Below are positions 34,487-46,107 of a stretch of 64,000 bases of DNA, in pieces. Positions within the stretch are counted from its first letter, which is position 1; each line of letters begins with the position of its first letter. A program made the position numbers and the translations under genes. The stretch is from Terebella lapidaria (Eukaryota > Annelida > Polychaeta > Terebellida > Terebellidae), in NCBI GenBank assembly GCA_949152475.1, contig OX424570.1, forward strand, positions 16,922,694 through 16,986,693, read 5' to 3'. Under the pieces are notes generated by a model that saw only the letters and a list, made by a program, of their open reading frames with translations, ran no database searches and was not told the DNA's origin.

Positions 34487-36344
34487 CCGTCATGAATTCC
34501 AAAACATTAACATGCAAACAGATCTTGTTGCATACTTGTGACAGATTTTGTGCATTTATCAACCAGATTGTGATGACGTCCATAAAATTTATTGAAAGCA
34601 GTTATTAGTCTTGGTATACATATCCTCGTCGCAGCAGTTTAGAGGCTAACTGGGAACTTCGGTGAACAAGGCCTCATATCTGTAACTAGCTTTGGAATAG
34701 CGTATGAGTTGTGAGACAAACACGCCATATGCCATATGATATTGGAACAAAATGTGGATATTTACATGGGATGTACAAGCACACCGGAATGATAAACATT
34801 TGGTCATATAAACACAATCATAATTATTACATCACATGCATGTGCCAATATACAAATATTTGAATAAATTACATCCTACAATTGCAATACACACATTCAC
34901 ATCACGCATATATGATGTCAAAAATATACTCAAGAGATTTTGTTTATGTGCCAAAATAAAATATCTGAAATACACAACATTGTGAGTCATGTATATTAGA
35001 ATACACACGTGTTCACATCATACATATATTCAAGCAGCTTTTATACATAAATATACTTTTTACACTAGCTTAGACTGTAGTATCTACGACGTAGATACAA
35101 CAATGCAACAGTTACAATAAACAACTCACAGTCTAGGGTATGAATCTATATCCACGAGTCCTCTCATTAGAGGTTGAGTATTGATTCGTATATTTGTCAT
35201 ACCTCATGGCCGTTCCTGGCCTATTCTATAACACTTAAACTCTCAATTTGCATGGGAAACCGATTCCCCTCGTTTATGAGTTTTTTTTAAAAGAAATATT
35301 TCAATAATCAATAGATATTTAAATTCTGAATCATTATATCATGTACATGTTAATTCTGCTACACACTCTGCTACTTGTATTTTTTTTTGCAATAATGTGT
35401 TAACAAGTTCATGATGCCAATAGCAAACGTAAAATATAACATTTTGCAACAGAAACAAAGTTCAACCAAATAGTTTATATCAACTATAGTTATTTCTACT
35501 GCCCAGCTGATGGAATTAGTATACAACTGCCCAACATCCTATGAAAGTAAGTTAGAAATCCGAAGCAAACTGCATGGAATAAATAGATGATAAGTGGGCC
35601 TACATACAGTAAGTACCTAACCACAAGCCGAAAGTCTACTGAGTTGATGGTAACCAATACAGCAATGATTAATTCACAGATATCAAACTCACCTTTCATC
35701 AATACGTGAACAAGTTAAAAGCCAGGGCCAGGATATGGGTAGAAACCCGAACCTGAATATGATTCGTGCCGAATTCGTAAGCTGAAGATGTATACTCAGG
35801 AGAAATATCAATCTCTCTTCTGGAATAATTTTACCCGAATCTGACAATATCTGAGGAATGTACTTATTGATAAAAACCACACGATCTTTCTGGAACCTTT
35901 CTGGAACAGGAGCGTAGCCCATCCGGATATTCATATCTGAAGACACACTGTTGGCATCAGGGGCAGATAGTATATATAATATCGGAAAGGTGGAGTAGGA
36001 AGCTGTGTCATCAGTGCCAGATAGTGTTCAAATTATTTAAAATTGCACGGAGCAGTTTTGGAAAGGGTTCGGGTGGCTGGCCACTTATTATAGAGACAAT
36101 TTTTCGTGATTCCATGGTCTGATTTGATATCATGCATTACTTTTTTATTCATGATTTGTGTTAGAAATTATTGTGGTTTGTAATGTGAATGGACAAAAAC
36201 AGACTGAAACATTTTAGAAATTCATAACGAACACGTAAACGCTATACATGTACCTAAATACAATTTTCGGTTGACCCACGAATGTAGCTCTATGATACCC
36301 AAACACAGTTCATTGTCCTCCGATACATTGTGACAATCAGATGG

Positions 36345-36760
36345 ATTTTGCGAACTCCGGAAACGCATTCCAAGAAATAATTGCCCACATTGAACACTTT
36401 GAAAACAACATTGGTGAAATAAGACACTCACATTTCTGGTACACCCAGCTGTCAACTTGTGCTTGCATTGCATTCAGGCTGCCAGATACGTTATATAAAC
36501 TGCACAGGATATCATCAGTCCCAGTTACCATGGCAACCGCTGTTTTGCACAATTCCAACAGTGTGCACATCTTCAAGCAGTGCCATCGAGATGTGTGTAC
36601 CCCATGTTCAAATACAGAGTACATCTCAGTTTGAAACGGAAGCCGAAAATGTGTAATCGTTGGTAACATCGAATAAAGCCTCAGAAATATTTGCTTGGGT
36701 CATACTTGATATAAATAGTGCTACGAAAAGTGTCCATAAAATCTTGTTTGTGGCCGTCAT
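36345..36760 (-). pseudogene. Copy F: exon 1 only, broken
   Basis: The signal peptide reads MTATNKILWTLFVALFISSM from ATG 36760. The PAN-like part is present (FEHGVHTSRWHCLKMCT, then ILCSLYNVSG) up to a GTGAGT donor at 36432. A net 2-bp loss in YTFS-PFQT shifts the frame. Exons 2 and 3 are missing: the 3' flank (CCTCCGATACATTGTGAC...CAGATGGA, as next to copy E) joins directly to intron 1 sequence near 36345. One deletion therefore took exon 2, intron 2 and exon 3. Confidence 0.8.
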
Positions 36761-37155
36761 TGCTATTGGTTCATATGTCGATTGTGAAAAGGAAAATATG
36801 TCCTAAAAATCTTGTTTCCAGTCATACATCAGTTCTACAGGCTGGGATCAGTGCTATTCTTTATATAATACACTGACTTTTCATCGAAATTATGAACGTC
36901 TTTTGATCACGAGATGCTTTTATTTCTTTTCAATCCCCTCTAATCATTCTGGCGTTTCATCCCAAGATGTTTGACCGCATGATCTTCTTGCCAATATGCG
37001 CAATACTTAACACGCACTTATCAATTTTCAATCCCCCTTCACGATGTTTTATTCAAGCCTTTCATCCCAACAAGTTTGACCGCATGACGTTCTTGCCACT
37101 GATTACAACACTTAACAGGCGCTAATATAGTCATAATTTCGTGTCGGAGAACATT
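36761..37155. other. 5' flank of copy F
   Basis: No gene. Aligns by eye with 41770-42300 upstream of copy E, which provides the empty site for the element at 37156. Confidence 0.6.
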
Positions 37156-37759
37156 CACGGTGGGGAGACGTACCAACTTCTTACATGATTACCGCTTTCT
37201 ATATGATGCGAAACTCTTTCTACATGATTGGTTTAGGCGGTAAGCACAGGGGGCTCTATGGAAAACACAATATTGTGGTGTCATTTTGCGCACAGAGAAA
37301 TTATCTGTACTTGCACGGAACATTAGACATACTTTATTTTCCAACACATTATTCATGTTGATGCACGGGCTTATGAATTTGTCACAATAGTCAATACAGA
37401 TCGAGAATGAAGCAACGATAACGGACATGTCGTTTTGCAATAGACGAAATAGTGTCAATAAAACACCTATTGTGCTATATAATTGAAGTTATACACGTAT
37501 TTATGTGTAAGTAGCCCAGTGGCGGTTACTTGATGACGAATTATTTAAATTGGACACCAATAACACAAGAAAAACTCCAAAAAGCAGGAACAAATTTAAT
37601 ATCCCTGTCTTGCATGGTCCCCCAAAGAAGTCTTGCATGATTTATATTTCTTATATATACCTGAATATTGAATAACATTTAACATTTTGACAGTTCATCC
37701 AATAAATTGTTGAGTATACGGTGGCTTCAATTTGTCTGGCATTCTTTTGGTCAGAGGGC

Positions 37760-38155
37760 TTTCTTGGCGCGAAATAAAACGTATTGTATGCGGGCAAACA
37801 ATTGTTTTTACGCACAAACAATGTTTAAGGACAAACAATGTTCTTCGCTCGAAAACAATATTATTTGCGCACAAAGAACTATTCTTTACGAGAGAACAAT
37901 GTTCTTTGCGCGACATTGAATATTCTTTTCGCGAAAACAACGTTCTTCATGCGCAAACAATATTTGTTAGCTTGCAAACAATTATTCTTTGCGGGAAAAC
38001 AACTTCCACGTGAACAATAATCGTTGGCGCGAAAAGAACTATTTTTTGCACGTAAAGAATACAATTATATTATTTTTGCGTAATAAATAATTGTTTGCAC
38101 GCAAACGAATATTCTTTATGCGCAAACAATACATTGAAGTTCACGCAAAGAATGG
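37760..38155. repeat. Array of short palindromic units inside the 2.09-kb element
   Basis: About a dozen degenerate units of roughly 25-30 bp alternate AAACAATGTTCTTT-type palindromes with GCGC or TGCGCA blocks, for example GCGCAAACAATATT and TTCTTTGCGCG. Spacing is irregular. Several overlapping reading frames here are by-products of the repeat. Confidence 0.8.
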
Positions 38156-38164
38156 ACCCTTGCC

Positions 38165-38640
38165 ATAAAGAATGCCTGGCAGATACTTGCAAAGCTTGAC
38201 GCCCGCTATCCCGGATCCCCGCAGATAAGCCGCTGACCTAGGGTCACGGCAGGCGTAGGTAATTACTTTCGAACGTTAACCAGGTAGCAGTCCGCCGAGC
38301 AAGCCCGGACAGTAGGGCACCACTCAGATATAGCATCATCACCGTGGTGTGAGTTGTTGCCGGCCGGCTCGCTGACGGTCCGCCGTGGGGATAGAGCCCC
38401 GGACAGCCCGACGGTCTGCCATAGCCTTTGTCACACCATCCCAGGGCGAGAGACCACTAATCCATGGGAGCGTGCGCCCCCGGATCAAAAGCGGCCTCCT
38501 TTCTGGGCTCCCAATTGGAAATTACGGACCCGCTTTAGCCGGTGAGAATGGACGTGGAGCACATAGTCGTGCCTTCCGTCGTCATCTCGCCTTGACAGCT
38601 CTGAGCCAACTCCGAGTAAGTAGGACGGGCCGGCAGTATT
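38165..38640. other. GC-rich block inside the 2.09-kb element
   Basis: Sharply richer in G+C and CpG than everything around it, and bounded by the palindromic array. It holds an 86-codon frame (38385-38645) with no recognisable domain. It may be a captured host fragment or CpG-rich promoter; I cannot identify it. Confidence 0.4.
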
Positions 38641-39247
38641 TATAGTGCCAGTGCATGATGGCAACGGATGACGTCAGACCACTGTTTCAATATAGTGGAG
38701 CTAGGATTAGTGTCCTTACTACTTACTACTCCGTTTCCGTCTTTTGATAGCGAAGAAAAAAATCATGCAAGACTAGGGGAACAACAGCATAAAGATCATG
38801 CAAGAAGGACGAAAATATGAACAAATGCATATAAGACGATGAATAGGCGTTACCGGTGCTCTATTTAGACGGAATGTGCTATAAGATATCAATATTTATC
38901 TTTCTGTTCCTTATTCCGTGGGTATTTCCGTGGAATCAGTGAGATTTCATAGAAAACGAAAGTATCAGAAAATTTAACGACACAATCACGCAAAGCTGTC
39001 AGTGCACGGCTTTACAGATAAACTGATGGGTTAAATATTAACCACAATTGGTCATTGCAAGAATGGACCACTTGGATGTTCCGTGGTGTGACTGCTTTTA
39101 TAAAATCCAACCTAAAATTGACGGATTATGGATTTTTAGTGACAGCCCCCTCGTCGACACCCATCTTTCAATCATGTAGAAAGGGTTTTGCATCATATAG
39201 AAAGCGTAATCATGTAAGAAGTCGGTATGTCTCCCCACCGTGACATT

Positions 39248-40458
39248 TGTTGAAACAAGTCTACCCAACATTGAATAAAGTTTTTTTTCTTATGATTAAA
39301 TGTATATTTTTAGCATAATACATTTCGTGCAAATATCCGGAATCTTGTTCTTTTCAATATACTCCGGCAACGCAAAGAATATTTGCATAATAGTTTGCCT
39401 TAATTATAGTTTTGCCGTTAAATGGATGAACTAATTCGCATTTTACCGACCATTTTCCGATCAGCAATGTGGCAGTCCTGCTAACGTGATCACCAATCAA
39501 GTACTTTCAAAGGTACCCATATATATATATTATTCAAGTGAAAGATTGGGATGCTGTGCCTATTGACCATCGTGTGACTCCAACATGTGGCTTCACTCTG
39601 TCACAAAACGCAGTCAACATTAATAAAATATATAATAGTGATTCTCTTGCACGCCAGAAGCATGTCAGTCTTTTCTCCATTTGAGCCGATTTCGCTCGAA
39701 CTTGACTGTAAAAACCTAGCGCTTGCACTCTACAATGATTCTTAATTTTTGTGTATTATAAAATGACCACTTTTGTGAACCATGGGAAGAAACGTACTAT
39801 GTCAGAAAGCACTTCCAAAAATAGACGTGCTGTTTCGGTGTAACAATTTTCAATATCAGTGGTCATTATATGTGTGTAGGATAGACAATAGGCCATGTGA
39901 ACAGGTATGACATTATATATAGGTAAAGTCATATCTATTCTAGCAATTTGTTCATGTGTCATTATACAAATAATTGAACACATTACTTTCTCAGTCCTAT
40001 ATATTGCAACACACACACATTTACATCGCAATGTATTATATAATATTATGTCAACTATACTCAAGCAATTTTTATAAGTGGAAAGTAAAATAACTGAAAT
40101 ACATCATATTCTGAGCCACTCATTATAGAGCCACTCATTATAAGGCAATCATGCATTATTATTTTTTATTCATGATTTATGTTGGAAAATATTGTGGTTC
40201 GTAGTACTGCATGCCTGATGGAATTAGTATGAAAATGGACAAAAGCAGACTGAAACATTTTAATAATTCAAACGTACCCGCAGACGCTATACATGTACAT
40301 GTGAATAAGATTTACATTGAAATAGGCTGACACCTATCGGTATTGAAGAAGTTTAGGTAGCTATATGATACCCAGAAACACAGTTCATTGTCCTCCGATA
40401 CATTGTGACCATCAGATGGATGTTTTTTGCTCTTCACATAGGCCTACCATGTAAACCC
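39248..40458. other. 5' flank of F unit, then 3' flank of gene E
   Basis: No gene supported. 39248-39720 follows 42300-42790; 40100-40450 is the common 3' flank of the gene copies, ending just after the stop of E. A short direct repeat GAGCCACTCATTATA occurs twice near 40115-40140. Confidence 0.5.
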
Positions 40459-41763
40459 TTACACAAGAAAAGTGCCATGTAATATTATTTCTCGGAACCC
40501 ACCATTGGTGTTTGGCCGAGTGCGACAAACATCGTATCCAGTAACTTTAAGAGACGTAATTTCGCCTCGAAATTGCACCGGAAAGGTGTCACTTTCTTGC
40601 CCTGTGCAGTCCAGCCAAAACCCGCTTCCATTGCATTGACGTGTTACCTGAAATAATGTGGACACTACTATACATGAGGAACTAGTTGTTAATGACTATG
40701 GCGAGCAATGGTACTTCACCATTAACTGAAATGGATAAAATGTAACTTCCATCTGGTCGGTAAAGTAGAAATGTGTGGTGCCATGAGGGAGTTTATTAAC
40801 ACTTCGCTCTATCAAGGTAGTAAGTCGTATTTACCTGTATATAACTGGCTGTTATCACGAACTGTTATCAATGATTTATGAATATTCTTACCATTTTCTG
40901 ATATCGAGCTGGGTAATTTTGATCCCCCAGAATACTGGTAATGGGTTCCATAATTTATTGCCTCTAACCCAAGCTCAATTTGCTCCAAACCACTTACCTC
41001 AATCATGTTGCCATTGTTGTCTTCAAACACAAGGCGACCAAACTGATCCAGCCTCGAACAACGAGACCAAACTGTAATTGATGTGAGTCGGACTGCAATC
41101 GGGAGATCCAGACGAATCCATACACCATCTCCACCTTCGGCTGCCCATTCTTTTCCACGCCCCGCATCTACAATCCCATCGAATGCATTGGTGCAATTCA
41201 GTCCGCGTTTTTGACCAGAGGCTGTACATGTTATTCCCGGAAGAGTGGTTACGTCATGGTCGCCTACAGCTGTTTCAACAAGCAGATATTTCTACAATAT
41301 TGTGCGTACATAATATCATCCAGTAGTGTTAGGTAAAGCATCAACAGTTCCAAGGAATAATTGCTCACATTTAAACACTTTTTGAAGAAATAGAAAACAT
41401 TGGTGAAATATAAAACTCACATTTCTGGTACACCCAGCTGTGAACTTGTGCTTGCATTGCATTCAGGCTGCTAGATGCGTTATATAAACTGCAAAGGATA
41501 TCATCAGGAGCAATGATCATGACAACAGCTGTCTTGCACAATTCCGACAGTGTGCACGTCTTCAAGCAGTGCCATCGAGATGTGTGTAGGCCTATCCCAT
41601 GTTCAAATTCGGAGTACGTCGCAGTTTGAAACGGTATGGTCGAAAGTGTGTAGTCGTTCGCAATATCAAATAAAGCATCAGAAATATTGCCATTTGCTTC
41701 GGTCATACTTGATATGAATAGTGCTACAAGAGTTGCCCATAAAATCGTGTTCGTGACCATCAT
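40459..41763 (-). CDS. Gene E: secreted PAN/apple-like plus F5/8C-like protein, 3 exons
   Basis: The most compact intact copy. Exons 41763-41421, 41269-40998 and 40647-40459 (343+272+189 bp) give 267 residues with no stop; introns are only 151 and 350 bp. The start ATG (MMVTNTILW) matches the second Met of B and D. A signal peptide of about 23 residues ends near MTEANG. The PAN-like part has RWHCLKTCTLSELCK and ILCSLYNASS. Exon 2 holds ITCTASG, LNCTNAFDG, WIRLDLP and DQFGRLVFEDNNG; exon 3 holds WLDCTGQESDTFPV, ITSLKVTGYDVC and GGFREIILHGTFLV. It is one codon shorter in exon 2 than B and D. Its introns are free of insertions and act as the empty-site reference for the elements in gene B. Extracellular lectin-like role inferred; ligand unknown. 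Confidence 0.8.
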
Positions 41764-42937
41764 TGCCGTTGGTGTATATGTCGATTGTGAAAAGGAAAGT
41801 ATGTTCTCAAAATCTCGCTTCCACTCGGACATCAGTCCTACATGTTGGCAGCGTTCCTCTTCTTTATGTAATACACTGATATTTCATTGATATTATTGAG
41901 ATCTTTTCCTAACGAGATGTTCTCATTTCTTTCCAATCGCGCTTCACAGTCTTTTATCCTCGCCTTTCCTCCTAACATGTTTGACCGGATGATCTTCTTG
42001 GCAATGAGTGCAATACTTACAATGCCCTATCTCTTTTCAATCCCGCCATTGAGGTGTTTCATTGAAGCCTTTTATCCCAACATGTTTCACCGTATGACCT
42101 TGTTGCCGATAATCGCAACACTAACAAGAGTAGTTTAAAAAAATAAGGTGGAAATCTCTATTGATAAAAACATTGTCAATCATGTTCGGACGCGATTAAC
42201 CAGCGTGATCAAAGAATTTCCTGACCGGGAGAAGAAAGTGAAAACAGATAGGGAAACCCTAAGAAAAGCACTAATATAGTCATAATGCTATGTCGGAGAA
42301 TATTTCTCCTGGTAATTCTACCCGACGTTGAATAAATTTGTCTCATTATTAAATGTATATTTCCAGCATAATACGTTTCCTGCAAATATTTTGAATTTTT
42401 GTTCCATTTCAATATATTCTGGAAACACACAAAAAATAATTGCAAATTGCATATTCTATTCATGCAACGATTTGCCACGATTATATTTTTAGGATCAGAT
42501 GGATAAAAACAATTACAATATTGTGGAAATACTTCGTTTCCGCAATGTGGCAGCCCTTCTGTTTCCAAGATGACTGGTCAAGTAATTTCATAGTTACTCA
42601 TCTACACATATTATTCGAGTTGATGTTTGGGATAATGTGCCAATTGGCTGTCGTATGGTTGTAGTATGGTGCTTCATTATGTCACAGAACGCAGTGAACA
42701 TTTTGTGACAGTGTTGACTATATCAAAACGATTCTCGTGCACTTCAGCCTATTTTACTTGAAGTTCACGTTAAAATTCTAGCGCTTGCACTATACAATTG
42801 TTAATTTTCGGGTAAACGACCACCGTTTTTTAGATTTCCGAATCATGGGTAAAAACATATGTCAGACAACTCTTCCAAAAATGGACGCACGGCTTCGGTG
42901 TATTGACATCCAAATCAATGTCTTCATGTGTGTGAAA
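41764..42937. other. 5' flank of gene E
   Basis: No gene supported. Contains the shared upstream blocks (AATCGCGCTTCACAG, CCAACATGTTTCACCG) seen before copies A, D and F. Confidence 0.5.
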
Positions 42938-43148
42938 TTATGTATAGGATAATGCCCTAGGCTGAGTATTTCTCACGAATAGAGACCGAGGCGGAAGGCC
43001 GAGGTTTCTATTCGTGAGGAATACGAAGCTGTAGGCATTATCCGACACAAAGTGCATGGACACCCCCTCCCCCCCCCCCCCACACACACACATTTCTGGC
43101 ACAAGCCACTACCCCTCCCCCCCCCCCATTTCACACACTCAGTTCATA
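42938..43148. repeat. Hairpin module, left copy
   Basis: A 97-bp near-perfect hairpin (42947-43043) runs from GGATAATGCC to GGCATTATCC with stem CTCACGAATAGAGACCGAGG. It is followed by C runs around CACACACACATTTCTGGCAC. The whole 210-bp module recurs inverted at 44532-44741. Confidence 0.85.
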
Positions 43149-44081
43149 GTGCATGATTCCATTGTCTCGAGCAGGTATCTATTTGTAATAAATATCTCTG
43201 TGGGAGGTATTTATTTCCAATAAATACCTGTCCCAGGTATGAAATGAAAATAAATCAATACTGGTGGACACAGTAAACACACCGGGATTTTATTTTTTAT
43301 TGCCAAGCATATACATGTATCAGACTCATTACTCGATGTACATAAACAGCTCATCGTTATGGTGTGCGAGTTTAATCCATGGGTCACAACAGTTGTTAAT
43401 TTTTGGACATTTGGTTCATGAAATCATCCGCCTTCTGCAGAAATCCAGTGAAAACGTATATATCCACAATATCCTTGGAATTCCGGAGGTTTTGATAATA
43501 ATCCTGCGATATTCCACATCCGCAAATGTACCAGAATCCTAGAGAAGCCTCCAGAGATCACGCATAACGTAATTTTCCTGCAAACATGAATGAAATATAC
43601 AAACATGAATATTTAACTTTTCCTCTTCAAATCTAGTTTATAGCTATTCAGCATATGTATTATGGGAACAATTTGAACAGAATTTTCACTTCGCCATATA
43701 AATTAAATGCACGAATAGCACACACACAAAATTTTTACTTACCAGTCGTACGTTGAAGTCATGGAAGTCATGGATCAAACTTTATAATCGCCGTAGTGAT
43801 TTTACGAGGAATTCTGTAAATACATGTGTACAAATCGTTTTTTATTTTCTTATAAGGATTGAAAGAACGCAGGATAAAGATATTCGTTCGGGCAAAAATT
43901 ATGATTCAATTCTTTGTAAACGGGTACAATCCGTTAGATAATGCGGAAGGAGAAAATGCTCGTTTTGTTTTGAATTCAAAGAAATAAGTGATATACTCAC
44001 CGGTTTACAAATCTGGTATGTTGTTCATGTACTGCATCTGGTTACACCAAAATTTTGAGTCATTCCCAGGAATAAAATTAT
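43149..44081. other. Unassigned spacer between hairpin module and foldback
   Basis: I see no gene. Near 43170-43235 a short TATTTATT-rich direct/inverted repeat (CAGGTATCTATT, AATAAATACCTG) is present. Confidence 0.4.
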
Positions 44082-45185
44082 GCAACAGTATCCAACAAAC
44101 AAGCGCGTCAGAACACGCGTATATCCGCACGCATCGTATCCATGTGTTCCATTTTTCATCACGAAAAGTTGATGTCACGTAGCTTGCTGTTTCAAAGTGA
44201 GCGCGTCTTTTGCCGCGTTTGTTTTTATAAGGTTCCATTTGAGCAATACTCACAAACGCGTTACTAGGGGGAGAAAACAGCTCAAAGGCACAGTGCGAGT
44301 CCACCAGAAACATACTGAATTGGAACCATGTATGCTGTAGCCATAACAACAGAATGCGGGCTAGGGTTGAATGTACAAATCTATGAGCTGAGTCATGTGG
44401 TGAAGCAGTTTCTGTAGCGAGTAATAGAAGCTTTCCTGACGGATACACTTGATTGGGCAAGGACTGTGCGTTGCATTTGCAGTTTTGTTGTTTATATAGT
44501 GAATTACGTGAAGTGTATGTGATATGTTGTTTATGAACTGAAAGAGTGTGAAGGGGGGGGGGGGGGAGGTAGTGGTTTGTGCCAGAAATGTGTGTTTGTG
44601 TGTGTGGGGGGGGGGGGGGGTGCATGCACTATGTCGGATAATGCCTACGGCTTCGTATTCCTCACGAATAGAAACCTCGGCCTTCGGCCTCGGTCTCTAT
44701 TCGTGAGAAATACTCAGCCTAGGGCATTATCCTATACATAAACAACATATCACACACACTTCATGTAACTCATTATATAAAAAACAAAACTGCAAATGCA
44801 ACGCACAGTCTTTGCCCAATCAAGTGTATCCGTCAGGAAAGCTTTGGATCTATTACTCGCTACAGAAACTGCTTCACCACATAACTCAGCTCATAGAATT
44901 GTACATAAACCCAAGCCCGCATTCTGTTGTTTATGGCTACAGTAGACATGATTCCAATTCAGTATGTTTCTGGTGGACCCGCACTGTGCCTTTGAGCTGT
45001 TTTCTCTCCCCAGTAACGCGTTCGTGAGTATTGCTCAAATGGAACCCTATAAAAACAAACGCGGCAAAAGGCGCGCTCACTTTGAAACAGCAAGCCACGT
45101 GACATCAACTTTTCGTGATGGAAAATGCAACACATGGATACGATGCATGCGGATATAAACGCGCTTGTTTGTTGGATACTGTTGC
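44082..45185. repeat. 1.1-kb foldback centred on the second hairpin module
   Basis: Arms of about 455 bp (44082-44535 and 44742-45185) are inverted copies, from GCAACAGTATCCAACAAAC to its inverse. No target duplication is evident. A reading frame on each arm (FVSIAQMEPYKNKRGKRRAH) is shared only because the arms are copies; it does not stay in one frame along the arms. Confidence 0.8.
44532..44741. repeat. Hairpin module, right copy (inverted)
   Basis: The reverse complement of 42938-43148, with its 97-bp hairpin at 44636-44732. It forms the loop region of the 44-45 kb foldback and carries two long G runs. Confidence 0.85.
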
Positions 45186-45855
45186 AGTTGTCCAAAACCG
45201 ACTCTTGAGAAAAGCTGATGTTCCTTTCAGTGAGTTCTCAGGTTAGTTGAGTCAAGGCACCATGACCACTGGCTGAATCCAAATCTGAGACTATGATTGG
45301 GCAGTCACAACGGTAATATAAACCCGTATCCTGAGTATCTAATTTGGCATAATCCACCTTCTATACGAGTTCCCGTATCCCTTGGGAGTCTCGGTTTCAG
45401 TCAGTGATATACTACTTTTGACATTAATAATCCAAGGGCTACTTTCAGTATTTGCTACTGTTGGCCTGGGGGCCCCATCCCGTTTCTGTCCCATTCACAA
45501 CGATGATACTAACGAGTTCATCACCAGAAAATTTATCAAATTCTTTATGGATCCGGTGATGACAAGTTTCTCCTTCTCGTCTTTTTCTTCATAATGTTTG
45601 TGAACACCAGATTGTTTTTCATATACCAAACTTGTGCACTTCCCGTGAAGATACCCAAATAACGTTTCTTATAATCCTAATTTCGGAGCCAAATAACTTC
45701 TCTGGTAATCAAGTAATGCTACTTTTGTAACCAAATGAATTTCTGGTAATTTGGTAATCCTACTTTCGTAAGACTGTGTTTTAGTTGATCAATTTCAGCT
45801 AATCTATTTCACTATTGTTTCGCTTTAATTCGATCTAGAGCACGTATATTTTGTC
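45186..45855. other. No gene recognised
   Basis: A 70-codon plus frame at 45382 (MGVSVSVSDILLLTLIIQG) begins like a signal peptide but has no support as a gene. Confidence 0.3.
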
Positions 45856-46107
45856 TTACACACCTTTCATTCCCGCACTTAGTTCATCCTGCATAGTGAT
45901 GTAGCTCGCGAGTATATCCGAGTTTCTCTTGTCATCAGGGGAACACCTCACCCGCTTCTTAGACTTTTTAGCCTTCGGTGGTTTTGATGAATCCTTACAG
46001 CAAGTTCTAATCACAAAAGTGTCCAGCAATGTTTGTTTAGGGGAGTCTCGCTTTTGGCGTGGACTGCAATAGCGACTCGACTCATTCTTCTGTAAAACTT
46101 TCGACGC
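45856..46107 (-). other. Orphan lysine-rich exon-like ORF with PIP-box-like motif
   Basis: An 83-codon frame without a start Met. It could be an exon from 46089 (after TTTTACAG) to 45864 (before GTGTGT), ending in phase 1. The translation is hydrophilic: SPRQKRDSPKQTLLDTFVIR, then PPKAKKSKKRVRCSP, then NSDILASYITMQDELSAG. QTLLDTF resembles a PCNA-interacting (PIP) box, and the KAKKSKKR run resembles a nuclear-localisation signal. I do not recognise a family, and no neighbouring exons were found. It could be a fragment of a mobile-element protein or of a host nuclear gene. Confidence 0.3.

Larger units (their letters stand above)
32137..36344. other. 5' flank of D and 3' flank of F
   Basis: No gene supported. 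It holds a TTAA foldback (32839-33255). From 33256 to 35700 the order of blocks follows 6660-8800 of the A unit at clear but imperfect similarity. A copy of a dispersed repeat lies at 34299-34486. From 35720 onward is the common 3' flank. Confidence 0.6.
37156..39242. mobile_element. 2.09-kb element with CACGGTG ends and 5-bp target duplication
   Basis: Terminal inverted repeats of about 80 bp begin CACGGTGGGGAGAC and end GTCTCCCCACCGTG. ACATT flanks both sides (37151-37155, 39243-39247). The sister flank of E reads GTCGGAGAATATTTCTCC near 42290 with no insert. CAC-type ends with a 5-bp duplication fit Transib/ProtoRAG-like elements, whose ends resemble the RAG heptamer CACAGTG. No transposase is recognisable, so it is non-autonomous; the class is inference. 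Confidence 0.75.

Noticed and set aside
37695-38064. Regularly spaced short palindromes that at first recall a CRISPR array
   Set aside because: Units are degenerate, spacing is irregular, there are no unique spacers of fixed length, and the array lies inside a DNA element of an animal genome.
38385-38645. 86-codon frame in the GC-rich block
   Set aside because: High G+C makes long frames likely; no domain, no splice context.
44005-44625. 206-codon minus-strand frame, the longest outside the LINE
   Set aside because: It runs along one foldback arm; on the other arm the same sequence changes frame, and its start is translated G/C runs (PPPPP).
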